64,000 bases of DNA from Microbacterium sp. STN6. Lineage in GTDB: Bacteria; Actinomycetota; Actinomycetes; Actinomycetales; Microbacteriaceae. A program made the position numbers and the translations under genes. The notes below the pieces were generated by a model. It was not told the DNA's origin, did no database searches, and saw only the letters and a list, made by a program, of their open reading frames with translations. This document shows positions 25,356 through 34,004 of this stretch, piece by piece. The stretch spans positions 744,001 through 808,000 of the forward strand of contig NZ_JAPMIT010000002.1 in NCBI RefSeq assembly GCF_026410545.1, written 5' to 3'. Position 1 is the first letter of the stretch. Every line of letters begins with the position of its first letter.

Positions 25356-26834
25356 CTACCGCAGGGCGAATTCCTCGGCCAACGCGAGCAGCGCCCGCAC
25401 CGTCACGCCCGTCGGGCCCTTGCCCGTGAACCCGAACGGAGCCGACGGCGTTTTCGCCGGTCCGGCGATGTCGAGATGTGCCCACGGGATGCGCGGCGAA
25501 TCCTCGTCGTCGCTTCGCGTTCCCACGAACTCCCTCAGGAACACGCCGGCCAGCAGCATGCCGCCGGCCGTGTTGCCCGGCGTGGCATTGGCGATGTCCG
25601 CGGCATCCGTGTTGAGGCTCGCGCGCAACTCATCGGGCAGCGGCATGGGCCACAGCAGCTCGCCTGACGCCTTCGCGGCCGCGAGCACGCGCTCGACCAG
25701 CGCATCCTCGCCCATGACCGCCGCGTACCGGGTGCCGAGCGCCACCATCGCGGCGCCGGTCAGCGTAGCGACGTCGACGATCGCGTCGGGCTTCTCTTCG
25801 CTCGCGGCGGCGAGCCCGTCGGCGAGCACGAGACGCCCCTCCGCGTCGGTGTTCAACACTTCCACCGTGCGGCCGCCATGAATGCGCAGCACGTCGTTTG
25901 GCCGCATCGCGCTGCCCGACGGCATGTTCTCGGCGATGCAGAGCCAGGCGGTCACCCGCACAGGCAGGTCGAGGCGTGCGCATGCGAGCGCCACAGCGAG
26001 CACCGTGGCGGCGCCCGTCATGTCGTACTTCATGCCGACCATCGGCACCGGCGGCTTCAGCGAGATCCCGCCCGTGTCGAACGTGATTCCCTTTCCGACC
26101 AGGGCGAGGTGCCGCGCCGCGCCGGCGGGCTCGTACGAGACCTTGACGAGCCTGGGCGGCCGCACGGAGCCGCGCCCGACGCCGAGGATGCCGCCGAATC
26201 CGTCCTCTTCCAGTCGCTTCTCGTCCCAGACCTCGACGGTTACGGGGAGTCCGTCCGCCTCCTCGGTCGCCGCCTGCGCGAGCGTCTCGGGGTAGAGATG
26301 CGATGGCGGCGTGTTCACGAGGTCCTTCACCAGCGCGACGGCCTGTGCGGTCGCCGAGGCCCGCGCCACGAGAGCGGATGCCGCTCCGTTCGCCGCAAGC
26401 ACCGTCACCTCCTGCACGGGCCGCAGCTCGGCAGGGCGCGGCCTGGAACGTAGCCCCTCGTATGCGTACGAGCCGAGCGCCGCGCCTTCCAGTGCGGCCA
26501 GGATCGCCGCGTCGTCGTCGAGGGCGAACCGGATCGCCACATGGCGAACGCCCGCGAGTTGCCGCACGGCCGAGCCGGACGCGTAGCGGATGTCGTCAGT
26601 GCTCGGCGTGGAGGAGATGCCGATCACGGCCACGCCTGCAGCGCCCTCGGCGCCGGGCAGTCGCACGAGTTCGTCCCGTCTTCCACCGAACCCGATCGAA
26701 GCGAGTTGCCGCGCTAGGTCGCCGTTCTCATCGCCTGCCCACACCGTGAATTCGCCTGCCGTCACGCTCGCGGCGACGAGCACGACATCGGCGTCGGCGG
26801 GTTCGGTTCCGAGGTTCAGCTGCGCAGGTTTCAT
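25356..26834 (-). CDS. pepA: leucyl aminopeptidase, M17 family
   Basis: This 492-aa hexameric zinc aminopeptidase has metal and catalytic residues in VGKGITFDTGGISLKP (Lys, Asp), KYDMTGAATV (Asp) and the signature NTDAEGRLVLAD (Asp, Glu, Arg). It releases N-terminal residues from peptides in the cytosol. The length is normal. Its ATG follows TAGATT by six bases, so the mRNA is probably leaderless. It shares a 108-base divergent region with the PAC2-family gene. Confidence 0.95.
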   Translation of the reverse strand: MKPAQLNLGTEPADADVVLVAASVTAGEFTVWAGDENGDLARQLASIGFGGRRDELVRLPGAEGAAGVAVIGISSTPSTDDIRYASGSAVRQLAGVRHVAIRFALDDDAAILAALEGAALGSYAYEGLRSRPRPAELRPVQEVTVLAANGAASALVARASATAQAVALVKDLVNTPPSHLYPETLAQAATEEADGLPVTVEVWDEKRLEEDGFGGILGVGRGSVRPPRLVKVSYEPAGAARHLALVGKGITFDTGGISLKPPVPMVGMKYDMTGAATVLAVALACARLDLPVRVTAWLCIAENMPSGSAMRPNDVLRIHGGRTVEVLNTDAEGRLVLADGLAAASEEKPDAIVDVATLTGAAMVALGTRYAAVMGEDALVERVLAAAKASGELLWPMPLPDELRASLNTDAADIANATPGNTAGGMLLAGVFLREFVGTRSDDEDSPRIPWAHLDIAGPAKTPSAPFGFTGKGPTGVTVRALLALAEEFALR

Positions 26835-26840
26835 GAGGCG

Positions 26841-26846
26841 AATCTA
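26841..26846 (-). promoter_or_regulatory. leaderless -10 box of pepA
   Basis: TAGATT on the minus strand ends six bases before the ATG at 26834. Confidence 0.5.
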
Positions 26847-26930
26847 CTTGTTCGCTGCCGTTTCGACGGTGTTCGCTCTCGGCATGGCAGCGCCGGGCCG
26901 TTCTCGCGGCATGCGTCGGGGTGCGGCGAT

Positions 26931-26936
26931 TAGAGT
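26931..26936 (+). promoter_or_regulatory. leaderless -10 box of the PAC2 gene
   Basis: TAGAGT ends six bases before the ATG at 26943. Confidence 0.5.
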
Positions 26937-26942
26937 TGAGGC

Positions 26943-27872
26943 ATGCCTGACAGCGGTGCTCTGTACGAGCTGAATCCGTCCCTCGGCGATGTGCCGGAGG
27001 GGCTGCATCTCGTGGCCGGCCTCACGGGGTTCGCCGACGCGGGTGCCGCGGTCACCCAGCTCAGCGCGCACCTGCTCGGCACCCTCTCGCACACGGTCGT
27101 CGCCACCTTCGATGCCGACGTGCTTCTCGACTACCGGGCGCGCAGGCCGACTGTCTACTTCGACCAGGACCACCTCACCGACTATTCGGCGCCGGTTCTG
27201 AAGCTCTACCTCGCGAGGGACGAGCTGCACCAGCCGTTCCTGCTGCTCACGGGGTTCGAGCCGGACTTCCGCTGGGAGGCCTTCGCCTCCTCGGTGCTCG
27301 GGCTCATCGACCGGTTCGCCGTCAAGAGCGTGACGTGGGTGCACGCGATCCCCATGCCCGTGCCGCACACGCGGCCGATCGGCGTCACTGTGAGTGGCAA
27401 CCGCCAGGAGCTGATCGACCGCATGTCGGTGTGGCGGCCGCATACGCAGGTGCCCGCGAACGCCCTGCACCTCATCGAATACCGCCTGCAGCAGCAGGGA
27501 TCGCCCGTGGCGGCGTTCGTTCTGCTTGTGCCGCATTACCTCTCAGACACTGAGTACCCGGCCGCCGCGGTGCGTGCGCTCGAGAGCGTCAGCGCCGCCA
27601 CCGGGCTTATCTTCCCGACGGAGACCCTGCGCGGCGAAGATCGGGAGTTCATCGCGAACATCGACTCCCAGGTCGCCGCGAACGCCGAACTCGGCAAGCT
27701 CGTCGGCGCGCTCGAGGAGCGGCACGACAGCTATATGGAGGACAGCCCTTTGAATTCTCCGTTGGCGGATGTCGACGGGTCGCTGCCGTCCGCCGACGAG
27801 ATCGCGGCCGAGCTCGAGAACTTCCTCGCGTTCCGCAGACATGGTGACGACGAGGGCGGCCAGACTCGCTGA
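26943..27872 (+). CDS. PAC2-family protein
   Basis: This 309-aa protein has the PAC2 fold (about 20-250). Signs are LVAGLTGFADAGAAVTQLS near the N-terminus, TFDADVLLDYRARRP and WVHAIPMPVPHTRP, followed by a Glu-rich helical tail (ELGKLVGALEERHDSYMED). PAC2 proteins relate to eukaryotic proteasome assembly chaperones; in actinobacteria the role is unknown. Many Microbacteriaceae lack a 20S proteasome, so a proteasome link should not be assumed. It is transcribed with, or just before, the MFS gene 63 bases on. Confidence 0.88.
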   Translation: MPDSGALYELNPSLGDVPEGLHLVAGLTGFADAGAAVTQLSAHLLGTLSHTVVATFDADVLLDYRARRPTVYFDQDHLTDYSAPVLKLYLARDELHQPFLLLTGFEPDFRWEAFASSVLGLIDRFAVKSVTWVHAIPMPVPHTRPIGVTVSGNRQELIDRMSVWRPHTQVPANALHLIEYRLQQQGSPVAAFVLLVPHYLSDTEYPAAAVRALESVSAATGLIFPTETLRGEDREFIANIDSQVAANAELGKLVGALEERHDSYMEDSPLNSPLADVDGSLPSADEIAAELENFLAFRRHGDDEGGQTR

Positions 27873-27922
27873 GGCCGGCTGACCGGAGGCTGCTGAGCGC
27901 GGCACGGCTCGCCGTCAGCGGT

Positions 27923-27928
27923 TAAGGT
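27923..27928 (+). promoter_or_regulatory. -10 box of the MFS gene
   Basis: TAAGGT ends seven bases before the GTG at 27936. The gap also holds GGAGGA, so either leaderless or leadered translation is possible. Confidence 0.35.
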
Positions 27929-27935
27929 TGGAGGA

Positions 27936-29267
27936 GTGAACTCCCGTCGCTCCTGGCTGATCTTCTCGATCGGGGTGTTCGGCTATCTCGTCGCGGTGAT
28001 GCAGCGCACCACCATCGGGGTCGCGGGTGTTGCGGCGACCGACCGGTTCCACAGTTCCGCATCGGTGCTCTCGACGCTGGCCGTGCTGCAGCTGGTGGTC
28101 TATGCGGCCATGCAGGTGCCGGTCGGCGTGCTCATCGACCGCATCGGGCCGCGCTGGCTCATGACCGTCGGTACCTCACTGATGGTCATCGGGCAGGTCA
28201 CCGTGGCCGTCGCGCCGACCATCGGCATCGCCATTCTCGGCAGGATTCTGGTGGGCGCCGGAGACGCCACCGTGTTCACCTCGCTCATGCGTCTGACGAG
28301 CTCGTGGTTCTCGGGTCGTATTGTGCCTCAGCTCTCGCAGTGGATCGGCAACATCGGGCAGCTGGGCCAGGTGCTCTCGGCCGTGCCGTTCGCCATGCTG
28401 CTGCACGAGGCGGGATGGACGCCGGCCTTCCTCTCGGCGGCGGGGCTGTCGGTCGTGGCGCTGGCCGGGATCGTGCTGACCATCACCGATCGCCCCTCGG
28501 CATCCGTCGAAGGCCCCAGACCTGCGAGCTGGCGCGAGGCCATACGCCTGCTCGGCATCGCCCTGAAACGCCCCGGCACGCAGCTCGGCTTCTGGTCGCA
28601 CTTCACCACGCAGTCATCCGGCACCGTGTTCAGTCTCATGTGGGGCTACCCGTTCATGGTCTACGCACTCGGTTACGCGCCGCAGGACGCGGCGTCGCTG
28701 CTCATCGTCATGGTTGCGGCCGGTGTGGTGATCGGACCCATCCTCGGCCTGCTGACGGCACGGTTCCCGCTGCGTCGCAGCAACCTGGTGCTCGGCGTGG
28801 TCGCGGTGATGGGCGTGGTGTGGGCCGTCGTCCTCGCCTGGCCGGGCATCCCGCCGTTCTGGCTCATCCTCGTGTTGCTGGTCGCGATGGGCATCGGCGG
28901 ACCGGGCTCCCTCATCGGGTTCGACTACGCGCGCACGTTCAACCCGATGCACAGCCTGGGCTCGGCGAACGGAATCGTGAACGTCGGCGGATTCCTCGCG
29001 AGCTTCGTCATGATGTTCCTCATCGGCGCGGTGCTCGACACGGTGCACTCGCTGCATGTCGCCGGCGGGGGAGCGGACCGCCTCTACAGCTTCGACTCGT
29101 TCCGCATTGCGTTCCTCGTGGAGTTCGTCGTCATCGGGGTCGGCGTCATCGCCCTCGTGCGGGCCAGACGGCGAACCAGACGCCAGCTTTCTGACGACGA
29201 GGGAATTCTGGTTGGCCCTCTCTGGGTTGCACTGATGGGGAGTTGGCGCAGACGGCGCCGGTCGTGA
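27936..29267 (+). CDS. major facilitator superfamily transporter
   Basis: This 443-aa protein has about 12 membrane helices. The conserved MFS loop motif is in GVLIDRIGPRWLMT after helix 2, with GRILVGAGDATVF in helix 4 and a charged central loop (SVEGPRPASWREAIRLL). The C-terminus is basic (RRRRRS). The closest recalled annotations are nitrate/nitrite-porter-like or generic MFS proteins of Microbacteriaceae. The substrate cannot be assigned. Confidence 0.85.
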   Translation: MNSRRSWLIFSIGVFGYLVAVMQRTTIGVAGVAATDRFHSSASVLSTLAVLQLVVYAAMQVPVGVLIDRIGPRWLMTVGTSLMVIGQVTVAVAPTIGIAILGRILVGAGDATVFTSLMRLTSSWFSGRIVPQLSQWIGNIGQLGQVLSAVPFAMLLHEAGWTPAFLSAAGLSVVALAGIVLTITDRPSASVEGPRPASWREAIRLLGIALKRPGTQLGFWSHFTTQSSGTVFSLMWGYPFMVYALGYAPQDAASLLIVMVAAGVVIGPILGLLTARFPLRRSNLVLGVVAVMGVVWAVVLAWPGIPPFWLILVLLVAMGIGGPGSLIGFDYARTFNPMHSLGSANGIVNVGGFLASFVMMFLIGAVLDTVHSLHVAGGGADRLYSFDSFRIAFLVEFVVIGVGVIALVRARRRTRRQLSDDEGILVGPLWVALMGSWRRRRRS

Positions 29268-29293
29268 GCCAGACGGCATCCGAACTCAAAGCA

Positions 29294-29302
29294 TGCAATA
29301 AT
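29294..29302 (+). promoter_or_regulatory. possible extended -10 upstream of rpoD
   Basis: TGCAATAAT is an AT-rich island in an otherwise GC-rich 200-base gap before rpoD and matches an extended -10. A TTGACA at 29376-29381 lies nearer the gene but has no -10 at normal spacing. Confidence 0.3.
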
Positions 29303-29467
29303 TAACGTTGGACCCGTTCATATCCTCTTGGGCTCGGCACGGCGCGATTGAATCCGCGTGCGGCCGCTGAGGACTTGACATGGGTCTTAGTAATGTCCGC
29401 AAACAACCTGAGCCAGGCATCGGCGACTCGTTACGAGACCACTTCCGCCCGGCACGAAAGGTTTTCC

Positions 29468-30805
29468 ATGGCAACCCGAGCTACCACATCTGCACCGTCC
29501 GAGGAGGCTGAGACGACCACCGCCACGACGAAGACGAGCACCGCGAAGAAGGCGGCAGGCGCCGCGGCAGGCAAGACCGCCGCGAAGAAGACGGCGGCGC
29601 GCAAGCCTGCCGCGAAGAAGACGCCGGTGGCCGAGGCGGCCCCGAAGGGCCGTGGCAAGAACAAGAAGGGCGCTGCTGACGACGAGGCCGACGACGAGGT
29701 CGAGCTCGAAGAGGGTGCAGACGAGACGGAGACCGTCGACGAGACGGCCTCGGACGAGTCGGGCGACGACACCGACGACGACGCAGAGCAGCCCAAGGGC
29801 AAGAGTGCGGATGAGCCGCTGCCCACCGGTGCGCTCGTGCTGCGCGCCGTCGACGAAGACGACGACGTGCCCGTCTACTCGACCACCATCACCGGCGCCA
29901 CGGCCGACCCCGTCAAGGACTACTTGAAGCAGATCGGCAAGGTCGCCCTGCTGAATGCGGCCGAAGAGGTCGAGCTGGCCATGCGCATCGAGGCGGGCCT
30001 GTTCGCCGAGGACAAGCTGGCCAACACGCCGAACATGACCAAGGAGCTGCAGCGCGAGCTGAAGTGGGTCGCCCGCGACGGCCAGCGCGCCAAGAGCCAC
30101 CTGCTCGGCGCGAACCTGCGTCTCGTGGTCTCGCTGGCGAAGCGCTACACGGGGCGTGGCATGCAGTTCCTCGACCTCATCCAGGAGGGCAACCTGGGCC
30201 TGATCCGTGCCGTCGAGAAGTTCGACTACACGAAGGGCTTCAAGTTCTCCACCTACGCCACGTGGTGGATCCGCCAGGCGATTACTCGCGCCATGGCCGA
30301 TCAGGCCCGCACCATCCGCATTCCCGTTCACATGGTCGAGGTGATCAACAAGCTCGCCCGCGTGCAGCGCCAGATGCTGCAGGACCTGGGCCGCGAGCCC
30401 ACCCCGGAAGAGCTGAGCCGCGAACTCGACATGACGCCCGAGAAGGTCGTGGAGGTGCAGAAGTACGGCCGCGAGCCCATCTCGCTGCACACCCCGCTCG
30501 GCGAAGACGGCGACAGCGAGTTCGGTGACCTCATCGAGGACACCGAGGCGGTCGTACCAGCCGACGCCGTGGGCTTCACCATGCTGCAGAAGCAGCTGGA
30601 GAGCCTGCTCGACTCGCTCTCGGAGCGCGAGGCCGGCGTGATCCGCATGCGGTTCGGCCTCGGCGACGGCATGCCGAAGACGCTCGACCAGATCGGCGAC
30701 ACGTTCGGTGTGACCCGCGAGCGCATCCGCCAGATCGAGTCGAAGACCATGGCCAAGCTGCGTCACCCGTCCCGTTCGCAGTCTCTCCGGGACTACCTTG
30801 AGTAG
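29468..30805 (+). CDS. rpoD: primary RNA polymerase sigma factor
   Basis: This 445-aa sigma-70 factor directs housekeeping transcription. Region 1.2 starts at [11 protein letters not shown] (near residue 150), region 2 contains [20 protein letters not shown] and [19 protein letters not shown], region 3 follows, and region 4.2 ends with [20 protein letters not shown]. The first 45 residues are Lys/Ala-rich, histone H1-like, and the next 60 are strongly acidic; this replaces a classical region 1.1. ATG 29468 is used because GAAAGG precedes it. The stop overlaps the proposed TTG start of the MurT-like gene, so read-through transcription into that operon is likely. Confidence 0.96.
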   Translation: MATRATTSAPSEEAETTTATTKTSTAKKAAGAAAGKTAAKKTAARKPAAKKTPVAEAAPKGRGKNKKGAADDEADDEVELEEGADETETVDETASDESGDDTDDDAEQPKGKSADEPLPTGALVLRAVDEDDDVPVYSTTITGATADPVKDYLKQIGKVALLNAAEEVELAMRIEAGLFAEDKLANTPNMTKELQRELKWVARDGQRAKSHLLGANLRLVVSLAKRYTGRGMQFLDLIQEGNLGLIRAVEKFDYTKGFKFSTYATWWIRQAITRAMADQARTIRIPVHMVEVINKLARVQRQMLQDLGREPTPEELSRELDMTPEKVVEVQKYGREPISLHTPLGEDGDSEFGDLIEDTEAVVPADAVGFTMLQKQLESLLDSLSEREAGVIRMRFGLGDGMPKTLDQIGDTFGVTRERIRQIESKTMAKLRHPSRSQSLRDYLE

Positions 30806-32102
30806 GCCCGGCAGGGCACTGGTATTTCCCATCATCATCGGCCGCCTCGTGCGGCTGGTGACGCGGCTGCGCGGCGGCGGCTCGGCATTCCCCGGCTGGG
30901 TCGTGCGCAAGCTCCGCCCCCGCTTCATCAGCGAGGTCGTCGCGCAGTTGCCGCACGGCATCGTCGTGGTGCTCGGCTCGAACGGCAAGTCGACGACCAC
31001 CAACATGGTCACCGGAATCATGCGGGCGCACGGCCTGCGCGTGTTCACCAACCCGTCGGGCGCCAACCTGCCGCAGGGCATCGCGTCGTCACTGCTCGCC
31101 GAGGCGTCGCTCACGGGCCGTCTCGCGGCGGACGTCGGCGTGATCGAGGTCGACGAGGCGTTCGGCCGGGTGATCTGCGACGAACTGCACCCGCACGCCG
31201 GCGTGATCCTGAACCTGCAGATCGACCAGATCTACCGGTTCTTCGAGCCCGAGCGCGTCGCGGGCATGTTCCGCGACATCGCGGCGACGATCAGCACCAG
31301 CATGGTGCTGAACAGGGACGACCAGTTCCTGCGCGGTCTCGGCCGCGAACTGGAGGCGGAGGGCCGCCTCGACGTCTCGTACTTCGGGGTTGCGGCCGAC
31401 ATCCTTGCCGCAGCCCCTCACGGTCTGGTCACGGCCACCGACTACGGAAATGAGACGACGGATGCCGCGGGCGTGCCCCCTGCGCACGTCGTCGCCGAGA
31501 TCACGGCCCTCGCCGGGCGGGATGCGACGATCGCGACGCATGGCGCCGAGCATCCGCTTCGCATGCCCACCCGCGGCCTGCACTACGCGGTCGACACCGC
31601 GGCCGCGCTCAGCCTGAGCGAGAAGACGCTCGGCGGTGACTTCAGGCTCGATGTCGCTCTCGAGGCCCTGCAGTCGTCGAAGACGGTGTACGGGCGAGGC
31701 GAGATCCTGCCGCGCGACGACGCGCCCATCGAGATCCTGCTGCTCAAGAACCTCGCGAGCCTGCAGATGAACCTCGACTACCTCGAGCAGACGCCCGATT
31801 CCGTTCTGTTCGCGCTCGACGAGGGCAGCAAAGACCCGTCGTGGCTGTACGCGGCCGACTTCTCGAAGCTGCGTCATGTCGACGTGATCTCGGGGCCGAA
31901 GGCGTCGTTCATCGCGCTGCGCCTGGCGTACGCGGGCGTCACGTTCGACGTTGTCGAAGAGGACATCGAGAAGGCCGTGAAGCTCATGCTCGACAAGCCG
32001 GTGCCGCCGAGCGGCCAGCGCACCTTCATCCTCGATTACGACCAGATGATTTTGACGCGCCGGATGCTGGGCTATCGCGACCTCGAGGCGGGCGCAGCAT
32101 GA
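30798..32102 (+). CDS. MurT-like Mur ligase, divergent, without zinc ribbon
   Basis: This 434-aa protein has the MurT layout: a short hydrophobic entry ([15 protein letters not shown]), a Mur-ligase ATPase core with P-loop [25 protein letters not shown] and [10 protein letters not shown], then a C-terminal DUF1727 region. MurT with GatD normally amidates the alpha-carboxyl of D-Glu in lipid II. The four cysteines of the MurT zinc ribbon are missing: the only Cys is in GRVICDE. The DUF1727 motifs NPAGxN and DxSWIWD are altered to NLASLQMN and DPSWLYAAD. The TTG start overlaps the rpoD end; no better start is visible before the conserved core. The stop overlaps the next ATG (ATGA). A ligase using an amine other than ammonia is proposed. 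Confidence 0.82.
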   Translation: MSRPGRALVFPIIIGRLVRLVTRLRGGGSAFPGWVVRKLRPRFISEVVAQLPHGIVVVLGSNGKSTTTNMVTGIMRAHGLRVFTNPSGANLPQGIASSLLAEASLTGRLAADVGVIEVDEAFGRVICDELHPHAGVILNLQIDQIYRFFEPERVAGMFRDIAATISTSMVLNRDDQFLRGLGRELEAEGRLDVSYFGVAADILAAAPHGLVTATDYGNETTDAAGVPPAHVVAEITALAGRDATIATHGAEHPLRMPTRGLHYAVDTAAALSLSEKTLGGDFRLDVALEALQSSKTVYGRGEILPRDDAPIEILLLKNLASLQMNLDYLEQTPDSVLFALDEGSKDPSWLYAADFSKLRHVDVISGPKASFIALRLAYAGVTFDVVEEDIEKAVKLMLDKPVPPSGQRTFILDYDQMILTRRMLGYRDLEAGAA

Positions 32103-32848
32103 GCGGCGCACTTCAGCTCGTCGAGCTCTACACGCGCCATCTCGCGATCAACGGCGACATGGGCAACACGCTCGTTCTCACCGAGCGCGCGCGCCTCGCC
32201 GGCATCGACGTGGAGGTGACCCGCTACAACCCGGGCGACGAGCTGCCCGAGCAGGTGGACCTGGTGACGATGGGATCAGGCCCGTCCTCTGCGCTGCGGG
32301 CCGTCGCCGACGATGTCGCCCGCATCGCCGGCACCGTTCGCGGCTGGGTCGACTCGAACGTGCCATTCCTGGCGATCGGCGGCGGCTACCAGCTCAGCGG
32401 CACGAGCATCACCGGCCTGGGCGCCGAGCCGATCGAAGGCCTCGGCGTCTTCGATGCCGTGACGGATGCCGCGGCCTCCCGCGCCGTCACGGCCTGTTTC
32501 GTCGTCGACAGCGACCTCGGCCGGCTCGTCGGCATCGAGAACCACGGCTCCGTCACCGCGCTGGGAGCGGGCGAACGGGCGCTCGGGCGCGCGGTCACCG
32601 GCCGTGGAAACGACGGAGGCGGCTTCGAGGGCGCCAGGGCGCACGAAGCGATCGGCACGCACATGCACGGCCCAATGCTCGCCATGAATCCCGCGGTCGC
32701 CGACCACATGCTGAGCGTGGCCGCCGCCGCACACGGCCTCGAGTACGTCACGAACGACGCGCACGCACGACTCGACACGCTCGCCGCCGCGACGCGCGCC
32801 CACCTCGACCCGTCCGGCGCGGTCGCCCGGGCCCGTGGCGAGGCCTGA
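32099..32848 (+). CDS. GatD-like glutamine amidotransferase fold, nucleophile Cys replaced by Gly
   Basis: This 249-aa CobB/CobQ-type class I amidotransferase resembles GatD, the glutaminase partner of MurT. It starts LQLVELYTRHLAINGDMGN, like GatD, and keeps the His motif GTHMHGPML (His190). The nucleophile elbow, normally AICGGYQL with Cys94, is AIGGGYQL: codon 94 is GGC (32378-32380). It therefore cannot hydrolyse glutamine by the known mechanism. It is coupled to the MurT-like gene by ATGA and overlaps the next gene by 14 bases. It may be a structural partner, or bind a different amine donor. Confidence 0.85.
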   Translation: MSGALQLVELYTRHLAINGDMGNTLVLTERARLAGIDVEVTRYNPGDELPEQVDLVTMGSGPSSALRAVADDVARIAGTVRGWVDSNVPFLAIGGGYQLSGTSITGLGAEPIEGLGVFDAVTDAAASRAVTACFVVDSDLGRLVGIENHGSVTALGAGERALGRAVTGRGNDGGGFEGARAHEAIGTHMHGPMLAMNPAVADHMLSVAAAAHGLEYVTNDAHARLDTLAAATRAHLDPSGAVARARGEA

Positions 32849-34004
32849 GGCTCAGCCCGGGGCGGCGTCCCCGGGCGAGAGCGGGGGCAGGGAGGCGTTC
32901 GTCGACACGCGTGCCATCGCGCGCAACCTCCTGACGCTGCGCGAGGCCGCCGGGATGCCGCGCGTTCTCGCCGTCGTCACCGGCGACGCGTTCGGACACG
33001 GTGCCGTGCCGGTGGCCCTGGCGGCGCTGGAGGCGGGGGCCGAGGCGCTCGTGGTTGCGCGGCTCGCCGAGGCCGAGCCGCTGCGCATGGCCGGCATCAC
33101 CGCCCCGATCGTCACCTGGCAGCACGCTGCGGATGAGGACTTCGTCGAGGCGGTGCGGCTGGACGTCACGCCCGCCGTGAACTCGGTTGCGCTCGCGCGC
33201 GCCGCGGCCGCCGCCGGCGTGCGCGCGGTCCAGCTGGTCCCGGAGATCGGGGGAGAGCAGCTGGGCATCCCCGACGACGCGTGGCCGTCACTGTGTGCCG
33301 AGCTCGCCGAGCGCGAGCACGCCGGGGGCCCGAGCGTCACGGGAATCATGGCGACCGTCCCCGAGCGTGACGACGCCGCGTTCGCCCGCATCGACGCGGC
33401 AGTCGCCCGCGCTCGCGAAACCGGCCTCCGCCCGGAGCTGGTGCACGTGTGCGAGTACGAGCCCGCTCGCGGGCTCGAGCACGACGCGGCATCGGCGGTC
33501 CGTCTGGGCGCTGCGCTGTACGGGCTGAGCGCATACGAGGCGCACGTCGGCCGGCATGCGGCCGCGCATCCGCTTCATGACGTCGCGGCGCTAGAACCCG
33601 CGCTCACCCTGACTGCGCCGGTGCTCGGGCTGAAGCACGCGCCAGCGGGTGTGGGCGTCTCATACGGCTACACGCACGTCACCGAGCGGCCGACGACGCT
33701 TGCGCTCGTGCCGCTTGGCTACGGCGACGGCATTCCCCGGCGCAGCGGCAACCACACAAGGGCGGGCATCGGAGGCGTCAACAGCCCGATCATCGGCAGG
33801 GTCGCCATGGACGCGCTTGTCGTCGACGCCGGAGCAGCCGCCGAGGCCGGCTCTGCCACGGTGAGCATCGGCGAGCCTGCGCAGCTGATCGGCTCGCCCG
33901 ACGCCGGCGCGTGGAGCGCGGAAGACTGGGCGGCGGCACTTCAGACCAGCTCGCTCGACATCGTGGCCCGGCTCACGACGCGTGTGCGCAGGGTCATCGC
34001 ATGA
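32835..34004 (+). CDS. alanine-racemase-fold protein lacking the PLP-lysine half of the site
   Basis: This 389-aa protein aligns along its whole length with alanine racemase. The residues that hold PLP within one subunit are gone: the Schiff-base Lys of VKADAYGHG is Thr49 in VTGDAFGHG (Tyr to Phe53 too), the KxDTGxxRxG segment is PEIGGEQLG, and the C-terminal PRxY is RRVIA. The residues donated across the dimer are kept: Tyr277 in GVSYGYTH and Met325-Asp326 in GRVAMDALV. It overlaps gatD-like by 14 bases and the next racemase gene by four (ATGA). Alone it should be inactive; it is proposed to be the tyrosine-donating half of a heterodimer. Confidence 0.85.
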   Translation: MARPEAQPGAASPGESGGREAFVDTRAIARNLLTLREAAGMPRVLAVVTGDAFGHGAVPVALAALEAGAEALVVARLAEAEPLRMAGITAPIVTWQHAADEDFVEAVRLDVTPAVNSVALARAAAAAGVRAVQLVPEIGGEQLGIPDDAWPSLCAELAEREHAGGPSVTGIMATVPERDDAAFARIDAAVARARETGLRPELVHVCEYEPARGLEHDAASAVRLGAALYGLSAYEAHVGRHAAAHPLHDVAALEPALTLTAPVLGLKHAPAGVGVSYGYTHVTERPTTLALVPLGYGDGIPRRSGNHTRAGIGGVNSPIIGRVAMDALVVDAGAAAEAGSATVSIGEPAQLIGSPDAGAWSAEDWAAALQTSSLDIVARLTTRVRRVIA

